DNA of 9,544 bases from CAYGTK01 sp964352775 (GCA_964352775.1 CAYGTK010000163.1:1-9544), one strand, 5' to 3'. Positions 1 to 7,025 are shown, numbered from the stretch's first letter. Translations and numbers: made by a program. The notes: generated from the letters alone by a model not told the origin.

Positions 1-1
1 A

Positions 2-805
2 TTCTATTTCTTACTGAATGAGGCGGTAATTCTCGAGCAGTCTCTAATGCGATTTGCGTTAGACATAGCAGTTAAGCATGGTTTCACCCCTATGTCAACT
101 CCCAATCTAGCAAAAAATGAAATTATCCGTGGGTCTGGTTTTGAACCTAGAGGTGAGGAAAGTCAAATTTATCAGATTGAAGGACAAGAAATTAGCCTTA
201 TTGGAACTTCGGAGATTACGATTGGCGGATACTATTCAGACCATGTTTTTGATGAAAAGGAGTTGCCAATTCGAATAGCAGGAGTAAGCCAATGTTTTAG
301 AACAGAGGCCGGTACTTATGGAAAGGAAAGTAAGGGCTTATATAGGGTTCATCAGTTTAGCAAAATTGAATTATACACTTTCTGCACCCCAGAAATGAGC
401 GGCGAACTTTTTGAAGAGATAAGAAACATAGAAGAGGAGATCTACAAAAAACTTGATCTACCCTACAGAGTAATGAACGTTTGTAAAGGAGATTTAGGAG
501 CACCTGCGTATAAAAAGTACGATATAGAAGCTTGGATGTTCTCAAGAGGAGAGGGAGGGGGTTATGGAGAAGTCACATCCGCCTCATACTGTACTGACTT
601 TCAGGCAAGAAGGTTAAAAATAAAATACAAACCATCAAATGAAAAAAAGAATCAGTATGCTCATTCAATAAATGGTACAGCAATTGCAACCACAAGAGTA
701 CTCTTGGCCATTCTGGAAAACTTCCAAGATGGAAACGGCAACATTAATATTCCAAAAGCACTTCAAAAGTATACTGGTTTTACCAAAATTGAAAGAAGTA
801 TATAA
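2..805 (+). CDS. serS: Seryl-tRNA synthetase, catalytic domain (5' end outside window)
   Basis: Class II aminoacyl-tRNA synthetase that should activate serine with ATP and charge tRNA-Ser in the cytosol. The reading frame is open to the left edge: codons from base 2 read FYFLLNEAVILEQSLMRFAL, a good match to SerRS sequence preceding motif 1, so the ATG at 47 is internal and not the start. Numbering from that Met, visible landmarks are the serine-binding loop TSE (54-56), motif 2 FRTEAG (84-89) followed by RVHQFSKIE (100-108), TSASYCTDFQARR (177-189), and motif 3 NGTAIATTR (209-217), where many bacterial SerRS have NGSGLA. The C-terminus ends at the normal family position. The N-terminal tRNA-binding coiled-coil arm, about 165 residues in bacterial SerRS, would lie off the window, so its presence cannot be judged. 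It is the first visible gene of a compact five-gene operon of biosynthesis-type enzymes, which suggests an accessory paralogue rather than the housekeeping copy. Family call strong; pathway role inferred. Confidence 0.93.
   Translation, partial: FYFLLNEAVILEQSLMRFALDIAVKHGFTPMSTPNLAKNEIIRGSGFEPRGEESQIYQIEGQEISLIGTSEITIGGYYSDHVFDEKELPIRIAGVSQCFRTEAGTYGKESKGLYRVHQFSKIELYTFCTPEMSGELFEEIRNIEEEIYKKLDLPYRVMNVCKGDLGAPAYKKYDIEAWMFSRGEGGGYGEVTSASYCTDFQARRLKIKYKPSNEKKNQYAHSINGTAIATTRVLLAILENFQDGNGNINIPKALQKYTGFTKIERSI
791..798 (+). promoter_or_regulatory. Ribosome binding site for the nucleotidyltransferase gene
   Basis: The purine-rich stretch GAAAGAAG lies ten bases before the ATG at 809, inside the last codons of the synthetase gene. 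It supports 809 as the start rather than the out-of-frame ATG at 805, which overlaps the synthetase stop codon and does not give the nucleotidyltransferase frame. The match to a Shine-Dalgarno core is only moderate. Confidence 0.45.
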
Positions 806-808
806 TGA

Positions 809-1633
809 ATGGGAATAGCACGAGATGCCACTTTAGTAGTTCGTTATTCAAATAAACTAAAAGATACACTACCCAGGCGAGCGTTAAACAGTCTGTCGAT
901 ATTCATTATTGGAAGTATTGCCACAAAAGCTGATGTAGAGGGCAGTGATATTGATTTATGCCTAGTAGTAAAAACTACAGTTGAGCCCTCTTTAATAGAA
1001 TTAGTTCGTGTCATAACAAGTCAGTACTTCCCTCACTCTCCACAGGATTTTACGGTAATTAAGGAAAATGAGTTTTTTGATAAGAACTTGTGCTTAACTA
1101 ACCACTTACTTTGGAGAGAAGTGGTTCTGAGCGCTAGGCTTAAAAGCCTACATGTTTACGGTAAGGATATCAGACAGCTTGTCCAAATTCCTTCGTTTGA
1201 AAGGTATTTAAGTTTAACCTTGGCGATGCCCATACAATTTATGAGCAGGGCTAGGGCTTCTAATGTAACTAGCCTGTCAATATGTTATCCCGATGGAACC
1301 GACTATTATTTTGGATATATAGTAAGAACCAATCCAAATCCATTAAAGTTGATTGTTTCCATTGTTGGATGGATAGCGACTGGAATTATTGCTAAGCGCG
1401 CCAAAATCATGGTTGGTAGCAAAAGTTCTGTTGCAGAGCTGTATAAAGTTAAGGTAGGAGGTGAATGGAGCTCATACATATCGCACGTATTCTCCTATTG
1501 TCGAGCTGACTTAGGGTATGAATTACCTGAGTCTATGCATCAAAAACAGATAATAAGAAAAATATGCAAAAGATTGATTTATTTAGAGAGATATTATGTA
1601 ATTAATTATTTCAGTGAAAACTCCGAAAAGTGA
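809..1633 (+). CDS. Pol-beta-superfamily nucleotidyltransferase, AadA-like architecture
   Basis: Predicted to transfer a nucleotide, usually AMP from ATP, to a small molecule or protein; the acceptor is unknown. The N-terminal domain has the superfamily signature GS (35-36), a short turn, then SDIDL with acidic residues D47 and D49. A third acidic residue, D80 in QDFTVI, completes a plausible two-metal site, so the enzyme looks catalytically intact. The C-terminal part is helical: a hydrophobic run (about 181-195) leads into a segment with VGSKSSVAELYK (202-213), reminiscent of the helical domain of aminoglycoside adenylyltransferases (AadA/ANT type). The hydrophobic run is more likely a buried helix than a membrane anchor. 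Length, 274 residues, fits that group. The gene lies in the same frame as the synthetase, separated by tandem stops TAA TGA, and its 3' end overlaps the next gene by 20 bp. Either antibiotic-style self-protection or activation of a pathway intermediate is possible. Confidence 0.82.
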   Translation: MGIARDATLVVRYSNKLKDTLPRRALNSLSIFIIGSIATKADVEGSDIDLCLVVKTTVEPSLIELVRVITSQYFPHSPQDFTVIKENEFFDKNLCLTNHLLWREVVLSARLKSLHVYGKDIRQLVQIPSFERYLSLTLAMPIQFMSRARASNVTSLSICYPDGTDYYFGYIVRTNPNPLKLIVSIVGWIATGIIAKRAKIMVGSKSSVAELYKVKVGGEWSSYISHVFSYCRADLGYELPESMHQKQIIRKICKRLIYLERYYVINYFSENSEK

Positions 1634-2924
1634 AAAGGCTAGAAAAAGGATGGCGAACTTGTTGGCGGGCGGGGTACATTACAACTTTTACTCTAGGCTT
1701 TTTAATCCACCTGTGTATTTTTCAAGAGGTTATGGCGGTAGGGTTTGGGACGTAGACGAGAATGAATACTTAGACCTTTATTGCAAATTCGGCGCGGCTA
1801 TTTTAGGACATAACGACCAAACACTCCTTGCCTCTATATTATCTAACTATGCAGGCCTTAACGCTGATAGTAAAACAGTTGATATAGAGGTTTGTGAAAA
1901 GTTGGCCGAGCTAATCCCAGCTGCCGATTCTTTTAGGTTCGGCGTAAGCGGAACTGAGATAGTTCAGCTAGCATTGAGGGTAGCCAGAGCTCACACTCAA
2001 AAAAATCGATTTATTCGTTTTATAGGCCACTATCATGGAAGTGCAGATAATATCATGGGAGGGCGTCCTGAAAGTATCAACAGCCCTATACCGACTGAAT
2101 TTATTGGGGATTTTCGTGGGACAAAAGGCCGTGCTACAGATGCGTTAAGCTCGCAGTCTTTATTACTGCCCTGGAATGACATAGAGGCCGTACAAAAAGC
2201 AATAGATAACTTTCCCGATGAGATATGCGCTATTCTGCTTGAGCCCATATGTATAAATGGTGGAGGGTTTTTCCCAGATGAGTCATATTTACTAAGTCTT
2301 CGGGGCATCTGTGATCGGCACGGTATTATTTTGATATATGATGAGATTATTACAGGTTTTCGTGTTCATTCTGGTGGCGCCCAGGGCCTATATGGTGTCA
2401 CTCCAGATTTGTCAACCTTTGGAAAAGCCATATCCTGCGGCATAACTCCTGTTTCAGTACTCGCCGGGAGGTTTGAGTTGATGGGCCTAATAGACTCTTG
2501 CCAAGTTACACATGCTGGCACATACAATGGTTATACTTTCGGCATGCATGCGGTATTACGCGCTATAGATATCTTAAATAGTAATTCTTCTCGAGCATAC
2601 CAACAATTAGACTATTATGGAGGTCAAATTAGAAAAATCATTACAGAGAGGAGCTCTCAGTTCGATATTCAAATTCAAATCAATGGGCCAAATTCAGCAA
2701 TGTTTCTGCACTACACCAAAAAGCTAATTAAAACATATTTAGACATTGATGAAAGAGTAAAAAAAAATAATGACAAATTAAGAGATATTTTTTTTAAATT
2801 CGGCATAATACTTGCCCCTCCTTCGAGGATGTACGTTAACGTGAACATGACCGATGAGGACCTAGACTTTTTTGATGATAGGATATGTAGGGCATTTGAT
2901 TGGATGAAAAATAATGGACATTGA
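1614..2924 (+). CDS. Class III PLP enzyme, glutamate-1-semialdehyde aminomutase-like
   Basis: Fold-type I PLP protein of the class III aminotransferase family, closest in feel to glutamate-1-semialdehyde 2,1-aminomutase (436 residues, normal length). Visible landmarks: an N-terminal helix ending AGGVHYNFY (18-26) as in that family; VWDVDENEYLDLY (44-56); SGTE (112-115); HYHG (139-142); the cofactor-ring aspartate D243 in YDEIITGFR; the Schiff-base lysine K271 in STFGKAI; and GTYNGYTFGMHA (302-313), whose Thr normally contacts the PLP phosphate. GTG at 1614 is preferred because residues 1-12 align with the family N-terminal helix; the alternative ATG at 1650 would remove it, although AAAAGG at 1633-1638 could serve that start. 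It overlaps the gene before and the gene after, implying translational coupling. It probably moves or transaminates an amino group on a pathway intermediate. A role in tetrapyrrole synthesis is unlikely given the neighbours, but substrate and direction cannot be read from sequence. Confidence 0.9.
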   Translation: MKTPKSEKARKRMANLLAGGVHYNFYSRLFNPPVYFSRGYGGRVWDVDENEYLDLYCKFGAAILGHNDQTLLASILSNYAGLNADSKTVDIEVCEKLAELIPAADSFRFGVSGTEIVQLALRVARAHTQKNRFIRFIGHYHGSADNIMGGRPESINSPIPTEFIGDFRGTKGRATDALSSQSLLLPWNDIEAVQKAIDNFPDEICAILLEPICINGGGFFPDESYLLSLRGICDRHGIILIYDEIITGFRVHSGGAQGLYGVTPDLSTFGKAISCGITPVSVLAGRFELMGLIDSCQVTHAGTYNGYTFGMHAVLRAIDILNSNSSRAYQQLDYYGGQIRKIITERSSQFDIQIQINGPNSAMFLHYTKKLIKTYLDIDERVKKNNDKLRDIFFKFGIILAPPSRMYVNVNMTDEDLDFFDDRICRAFDWMKNNGH

Positions 2925-3577
2925 AGAAGATTGCTTTCATTAACACAATTGAATCAATTGTACCTGTATTGGACAGACACCTATATCACGTTAAATCGAG
3001 CTATGATTTTAAGCATTATACAAATCAGGAGATAATTGATGATGTGATAAAGGAGGGTATGGTAACTAACCATGGTAAGAACCTAATCGACAGTAGCATA
3101 GGAAAAGCACTGCATGATAGATGTGAATTGATTTTCTGTACCTGTTCTTCTATATCGGAGTACTGTTCTTCCTTAACTCTTCCTATACCAATCCTGCGAA
3201 TTGATGAGCCGATGATATCCGAGGCAGTTAAAATTGGGAAAGATATTACAATAATTGCAACGGTAAAGGGAACAATAGCCTCTACTACTAACTTGCTTAT
3301 TAAGAAGGCGCAGGGAAAAGAAATCAATATAGAACAAGCATATTGTAAGGAGGCTTACACGGAATTGCTTGAGGGTAACATCAAGCAACATGATACTCTG
3401 GTGAAAGAAGTTATCTCTGCTTTACATAAGGACTCCGATGTATTGTTACTAGCACAAGCATCGTTATCAAATATTATAAAGGTTGATGAGCATAAAAAAT
3501 ATAAAGCACGAATTCTATCTAGCTTAACACCTGGGATAAATATGCTTGTAAACTATCTAGGCACTAATAATAGTTAA
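2921..3577 (+). CDS. Asp/Glu racemase-superfamily protein with a single candidate catalytic Cys
   Basis: A 218-residue cytosolic protein of the aspartate/glutamate/hydantoin racemase superfamily. It opens with the family-type strand KKIAFINTI (2-10). The first catalytic-cysteine loop is present as CTCSS (73-77), with C75 the likely acid/base, followed by the conserved RIDEPM (93-98). At the second half-site, where two-base racemases carry another Cys, the sequence is LLAQASLS (176-183) with no Cys. I recall this arrangement as typical of a poorly characterised subgroup, so it may be a racemase using another base, or an isomerase or decarboxylase-type enzyme. The start is TTG at 2921, chosen because it begins exactly at the family N-terminus and overlaps the preceding TGA stop as TTGA; no clear Shine-Dalgarno is visible, so reinitiation after the aminotransferase is likely. 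Tight linkage to the PLP enzyme suggests both act on the same amino-acid-like intermediate. Confidence 0.82.
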   Translation: MKKIAFINTIESIVPVLDRHLYHVKSSYDFKHYTNQEIIDDVIKEGMVTNHGKNLIDSSIGKALHDRCELIFCTCSSISEYCSSLTLPIPILRIDEPMISEAVKIGKDITIIATVKGTIASTTNLLIKKAQGKEINIEQAYCKEAYTELLEGNIKQHDTLVKEVISALHKDSDVLLLAQASLSNIIKVDEHKKYKARILSSLTPGINMLVNYLGTNNS

Positions 3578-3582
3578 AAAGA

Positions 3583-5208
3583 ATGTACGATTTAGATCTT
3601 TATTGCCATAATCCTCAGAAGAGTTTTGCGGTTAAACCTCACGGGATGGCTCTTATTAATAGGAGCTTTAGACGGATTTCTCTTGAGCGAGGTGATAATG
3701 CATTTACTTTCTCGTCACATTTTCCTGCTCTTGGTTTGTTGAATATTGTTCAAACTCTTCGAGCATCACTGCCCGAAGAGAATTTGAGCAAAATTGAATT
3801 TAGATATTTCGATGAGGAGGAATATGACTCTGAGGAAATATTGCAAGACTCAATTGTGTCGTGGTTAAGCGATTTCAGCACAAGGATTGTAATGACAAGC
3901 ACCTATAGTACTACCATAGACGTTTTAGAAAGTTTCTTAGGCAAGTTTGATCAAAAAAACCACCTAATTATAGTAGGTGGACCCCACGTTACATTATCTC
4001 CATTCTTTGATAGTGCGCATATAGTTGTTCGGGGTGAAGGGGGTAAAGCTATGACACATCTCCTAAGTAGTATCGATACTCCTCATTTTCTAAGAGATAT
4101 TGAAAACACAAAAATTGGCTTGTGCTATAAAAGAAGTGGAACCGAGCATATCTCTAAGCAGTCTTTTGACACTTCATTTAAAGAGATACCCTCGCCCCTG
4201 TTTGCCTATGATTTACTACCAAGTTTTAAAGACAATGCATATGACTACAACTCTAATTTTAAACGATCGGTAGGCTTAAGATCGCAAATATATGTTTGTA
4301 CGCAGAGTTGCCGTGCAAGGTGCACTTTCTGTTCAACCTACATGATACATGGAAATCAGACAGCAAGAGATATTGCTGATATCAAAGAAGACTTAACATA
4401 TTTAAAAGATCATGGTTTTGATTCAATTGAATTTCATGATGACGACCTATTCCAACATCCAGACTTTTACGAAATTATGGACATACTCTCAAGTCTTGGT
4501 CTGCAATGGTTTTGTTATGGTAGGGTAGACTTGATTGATCACGAAATTTCCAAAAAGATGTTCAAGACTGGCTGCAAAAAGGTTTTTTTAGGCATTGAAT
4601 CTATGCAGCAAGCTAAGCTAGACTACTTCAACAAAAAAACTACGAAAGAACAGAATGAGATTGCCGTAAATGCCTTGTCGAGTAACAACATCTCGGTTTT
4701 TGCCGGGTTTATAATTGGCGCACCAAACGATACAGTTGAAAGTATTCTGGATGACTTAAATTTATACTTAAAGCTCCCACTTTATGCTTTAAATTGCAGT
4801 ATTTTATCGCCCGATGTTGGTACCATAGAGTTTAGAAGGGCAAAGAAGTCTAGTATTAAAGATAACCTTGTTTTTAACACGGAATCAAAGTTAGCCCCCA
4901 ACGTCAAGATGTTCGGAAAAGACCTCCCGGTTGGTATGCCGAGTGTCTCTAAAGAAGTAACGAAGGGAGAGCTAAATGAGCTTAAGAAGCTAGTAGAAGT
5001 AGAATTTTATTTGAGAGAAGCAACGCTTACACAGCTAATAGCAAAAACAAGCAGAACAAAAACAGACAATGTAATAGGGTTTTATAAAAGCGTTGTAGAT
5101 TCGTACAACTTTTTGCGAGAGAATTATTCAATTCCTGAAGTTAGGGTTAGATTAGATACAATTGAGCGCAATATGACGGATTCTGTAGAACTAAGAAAAA
5201 TGCTATAG
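3583..5208 (+). CDS. B12-binding-type radical SAM enzyme
   Basis: A 541-residue radical SAM protein of the cobalamin-binding subfamily, predicted to cleave S-adenosylmethionine at a [4Fe-4S] cluster and carry out methylation or another radical step on the pathway substrate. The N-terminal Rossmann-type domain (about 45-160) shows HFPALGLLNI (46-55), VGGPHVTLSP (131-140) and GEGGKA (151-156). These match class B radical SAM methylases, which usually lack the DxHxxG cobalamin motif, as here. The cluster motif CxxxCxxC is C243, C247 and C250, with an extra C239 just before. FHDDDLF (284-290), GIES (337-340) and GFIIGAPNDT (375-384) follow in the usual order along the TIM barrel. Residues from about 440 to the end form a helical tail without a recognisable motif. 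The ATG lies 5 bp after the preceding stop, with only an AAAAAGA purine run as ribosome site. Last gene of the operon. The substrate is not deducible. Confidence 0.9.
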   Translation: MYDLDLYCHNPQKSFAVKPHGMALINRSFRRISLERGDNAFTFSSHFPALGLLNIVQTLRASLPEENLSKIEFRYFDEEEYDSEEILQDSIVSWLSDFSTRIVMTSTYSTTIDVLESFLGKFDQKNHLIIVGGPHVTLSPFFDSAHIVVRGEGGKAMTHLLSSIDTPHFLRDIENTKIGLCYKRSGTEHISKQSFDTSFKEIPSPLFAYDLLPSFKDNAYDYNSNFKRSVGLRSQIYVCTQSCRARCTFCSTYMIHGNQTARDIADIKEDLTYLKDHGFDSIEFHDDDLFQHPDFYEIMDILSSLGLQWFCYGRVDLIDHEISKKMFKTGCKKVFLGIESMQQAKLDYFNKKTTKEQNEIAVNALSSNNISVFAGFIIGAPNDTVESILDDLNLYLKLPLYALNCSILSPDVGTIEFRRAKKSSIKDNLVFNTESKLAPNVKMFGKDLPVGMPSVSKEVTKGELNELKKLVEVEFYLREATLTQLIAKTSRTKTDNVIGFYKSVVDSYNFLRENYSIPEVRVRLDTIERNMTDSVELRKML

Positions 5209-5376
5209 CATTATTGCCCAAAGATGCAGTAAATGCACACGCTTCCGTGTCAGGCCAAGCCCAGTTTACATGCTCTATAAAGGATTGAGAGAGTTGCTCT
5301 TTAGCTGTAGATTAAGGAAATCTATTCAAAAAAATCAATGCTTGCTAGAAATTGCTCTGGAGTCATTAAGGTTGTT

Positions 5377-5396
5377 CTAACTTTTTAACAAGTTAG
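5377..5396. repeat. 7-bp inverted repeat, weak hairpin
   Basis: CTAACTT and AAGTTAG form perfect 7-bp arms around a 6-base loop, 168 bases past the stop of the radical SAM gene. The stem is AT-rich and is not followed by a T tract on either strand, so it is a poor intrinsic terminator. It could be a processing hairpin, a protein site, or chance in AT-rich DNA. Confidence 0.35.
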
Positions 5397-5444
5397 TTAC
5401 CCATTTGCAATCTTGGTGGTGTGCACTCTTTTAATTATAAACTA

Positions 5445-5455
5445 AAGCCTGGCTT
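5445..5455. repeat. Short near-perfect palindrome AAGCC-T-GGCTT
   Basis: Two 5-bp arms flank a single central base, giving an 11-base symmetric site in the convergent spacer. The loop is too tight for a stable RNA hairpin, so if it is functional it would be a dimeric protein-binding site. Chance is a fair explanation. Confidence 0.25.
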
Positions 5456-5656
5456 CAGAAAACCATCAAGGTTAATCTAAAAGTAATTCAGGTCTCACAG
5501 TCTTGGTCTGTAATTACCCTGTCCAATCTACCGAAACAAACAGAATCTTGAATCTAACCTGAACATAAGCATTGAGTAGGCTGATGCATACGTAACCAAA
5601 TATACAGCAAACACCACATCACAATACCAATCAGAAATCTCCTTCTAACTCAACTG

Positions 5657-5666
5657 CTAGCGCTAG
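5657..5666. repeat. 10-bp perfect palindrome at the diiron gene stop codon
   Basis: CTAGCGCTAG is perfectly self-complementary and includes the minus-strand TAG stop of the DUF455-type gene (bases 5663-5665). A second small stem, CTTTC with GAAAG around TATT (about 5670-5683), sits immediately inside the coding end. Neither is followed by a clear U tract in the minus direction, so a terminator role is only tentative. Confidence 0.3.
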
Positions 5667-6874
5667 GGGCTTTCTATTGAAAGGCGCCTCATAAGTATAT
5701 TAACGTCTGTGGGGTCTACTCCCGCACGTTCGCAGGGCCATAAATTAAAGGGGTATTGGTTACCGGGTTTGACATCAAATCTCTCTCTTAAATCCAGAGC
5801 CTCTTGCAATATTTGATTTATTCTGTTCTCGTCATTTTCGCAGATATACTTGGTCCATTTTACACCTATTTCTACATGCGTAATCTCTTCCATTACAATG
5901 AACTCTAAGATATTTGAGGACTCTATATCACCTTTCTCTGTTAAAAGTCGCGCATGCTCAATTGCGGCATCAACACCTATCCATTCACCAACTTTTTGGT
6001 GGGCAGTAAGCCTTATAGCCAAAGATTGGTCTGTAGAAAGGTTCCATAAATCAAGCTTGGATGGGAACATCCCTAGCCCTCCACCAAGGGATGATATTCG
6101 ATTTTTGAAAGCCTCGGCATGACGAGCCTCATCCCAACACTGTCGACTTATATCCTTAATAAATTCTATAGGCATGGAGTTAAAGAATTCTATGATTATC
6201 CGGCTACAACATTCAAGTGTAGCTATTTCGAGATTCATTAAAGCTGTATGCGAAAGTTGAAGCACGTATTTTTCAAGATCAGAAGAGTCTAGCAGAGGGT
6301 ACTTATAGTCAGCATCCTCAGCAAACCTTAAATCTCTTGCTGGTGAAGTAGGAGCATGCGAAACCGACCCAAATACACCAGAAGAAGATACTTGAATAAG
6401 TTGATGAATCGAGCTGTAGGGACCTAGCCTTTGATTTAGCAGGTCTACCATTTGTTCAGACTGGTATAACAACTCTTTTGAGGCCCTATCTAGAACTTGG
6501 TATGTTGGCCGATCTAATACTGCGTCAACTTGACTAACACACCCTCTAAAATGTCGGGCTAAATCTATAAACACTGTTTGATATAGCCATGTAACTGACT
6601 CTTCAACAGCCATATCCGAAAGGCTTGTTGCATCAAACACACCTTTGCCCCCTTTATCTTGTGAAGTATAAGGACCATCTGAAAGCACCAATAGCCTTAA
6701 TACAGTTTCGTCATATAGATCAACTATATGGTGTAATTGTTGAGCTGCCAATATTTTAACCTCAATAACCGGAATCACTATGGTTAACCTAGCTTGTGTA
6801 AGTAGAATCTCGTTCAGAGCCGATTTGAGCTGAGAGAGCACCTCAAAACTTTGTTGTAATTTTTTATTATTCAT
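5663..6874 (-). CDS. DUF455-type ferritin-like protein with a predicted diiron site
   Basis: A 403-residue predicted soluble four-helix-bundle protein, probably a non-heme diiron oxidase or oxygenase of unknown substrate. The C-terminal half (about 205-345) matches the DUF455 ferritin-like pattern. Candidate ligands are E216 (NLEIATLE), E249 and H252 (DEARH, an ExxH motif), E297 (VGEWIGVD), and E330 and H333 (EEITHVEIG, the second ExxH). This set is complete, which argues for an active metal centre. The first 200 residues are mostly helical with an amphipathic stretch at 38-63 and an ARH at 107-109. They do not show a second ligand set and may be a degenerate helical half or a substrate domain. 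The start ATG is the only plausible one, with no Shine-Dalgarno before it. The gene converges on the operon and diverges from the AsnB-like gene. N-oxygenation is an attractive but unproved role, since diiron enzymes do this in azoxy pathways. Confidence 0.82.
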   Translation of the reverse strand: MNNKKLQQSFEVLSQLKSALNEILLTQARLTIVIPVIEVKILAAQQLHHIVDLYDETVLRLLVLSDGPYTSQDKGGKGVFDATSLSDMAVEESVTWLYQTVFIDLARHFRGCVSQVDAVLDRPTYQVLDRASKELLYQSEQMVDLLNQRLGPYSSIHQLIQVSSSGVFGSVSHAPTSPARDLRFAEDADYKYPLLDSSDLEKYVLQLSHTALMNLEIATLECCSRIIIEFFNSMPIEFIKDISRQCWDEARHAEAFKNRISSLGGGLGMFPSKLDLWNLSTDQSLAIRLTAHQKVGEWIGVDAAIEHARLLTEKGDIESSNILEFIVMEEITHVEIGVKWTKYICENDENRINQILQEALDLRERFDVKPGNQYPFNLWPCERAGVDPTDVNILMRRLSIESP

Positions 6875-6904
6875 ATTTATTAATTAATTATTAGTTAATT
6901 ATTA
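6873..6904. repeat. Direct repeats with an 11-bp period at the diiron gene start
   Basis: TTAATTATTA occurs exactly at 6884-6893 and again at 6895-6904, and an 8-of-10 match lies at 6873-6882, overlapping the minus-strand start codon. All three share an 11-bp period, about one helical turn, so they face the same side of DNA as operator half-sites would. The low complexity of the sequence makes chance possible. Confidence 0.4.
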
Positions 6905-6924
6905 ATTCTTGCATATTATTTCAA
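6898..6924 (-). promoter_or_regulatory. Possible sigma70-type promoter of the diiron gene
   Basis: On the minus strand TTGAAA (6919-6924, five of six to the -35 consensus) precedes AATAAT (6898-6903, five of six to the -10 consensus) with a 15-base spacer, shorter than the preferred 17. The -10 lies inside one of the phased repeats, so a protein binding there could control it. AT-rich sequence readily gives such matches, so confidence is low. Confidence 0.3.
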
Positions 6925-7025
6925 CTGTAACGCTAATTTGTATCTGGGCAGTCAAACCAAACTATCTAAGCATCTCAAAAGAAAATCATAGAGTGGCTAG
7001 CAACCATCAGTAAATATTTTTTATG

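Larger units (their letters stand above)
5209..5662. other. Convergent intergenic region without a credible gene
   Basis: These 454 bp separate the ends of two convergent genes. I find no tRNA-like cloverleaf, no long open frame with a ribosome site, and no strong GC-rich hairpin followed by a T run for either gene. The longest suggestive coding shadow is on the minus strand near 5209-5320, but it lacks a start codon and is closed by a stop at its upstream side. Three short inverted repeats lie here and are listed separately. The region may be a decayed insertion or simply non-coding spacer. Confidence 0.6.

Noticed and set aside
809..1633. MNT-HEPN toxin-antitoxin interpretation of the nucleotidyltransferase
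   Set aside because: The protein is longer than minimal nucleotidyltransferase antitoxins, has an AadA-like helical domain, and no HEPN partner is adjacent.
2033..2308. Antisense frames inside the aminotransferase and other genes
   Set aside because: They are shadows of strongly supported genes, with no family resemblance or own start signals.
5233..5280. 15-codon plus-strand frame MHTLPCQAKPSLHAL as a possible precursor peptide
   Set aside because: No ribosome site, no leader-core pattern, and placed after the operon end without support.
5209..5320. Minus-strand open stretch reading like KEQLSQSFIEHVNWAWP and onward
   Set aside because: It has no start codon, is closed by a TAA just upstream, and runs into the antisense of the radical SAM gene. 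No family recognised; may be a relic or chance.
5327..5371. Short minus-strand frame MTPEQFLASIDFFE ending in TAG
   Set aside because: Only 14 codons with no convincing ribosome site. It superficially resembles a protein N-terminus, but nothing downstream continues it in any frame convincingly.
5377..5400. Integron attC or recombination site suggested by CTAAC and GTTAG arms
   Set aside because: The arms are only six bases apart and lack the paired R/L box layout of attC; no integrase is visible.
6909..7013. 35-codon TTG frame in the divergent region
   Set aside because: No Shine-Dalgarno, overlaps the promoter-like elements of the diiron gene, and composition is unremarkable.
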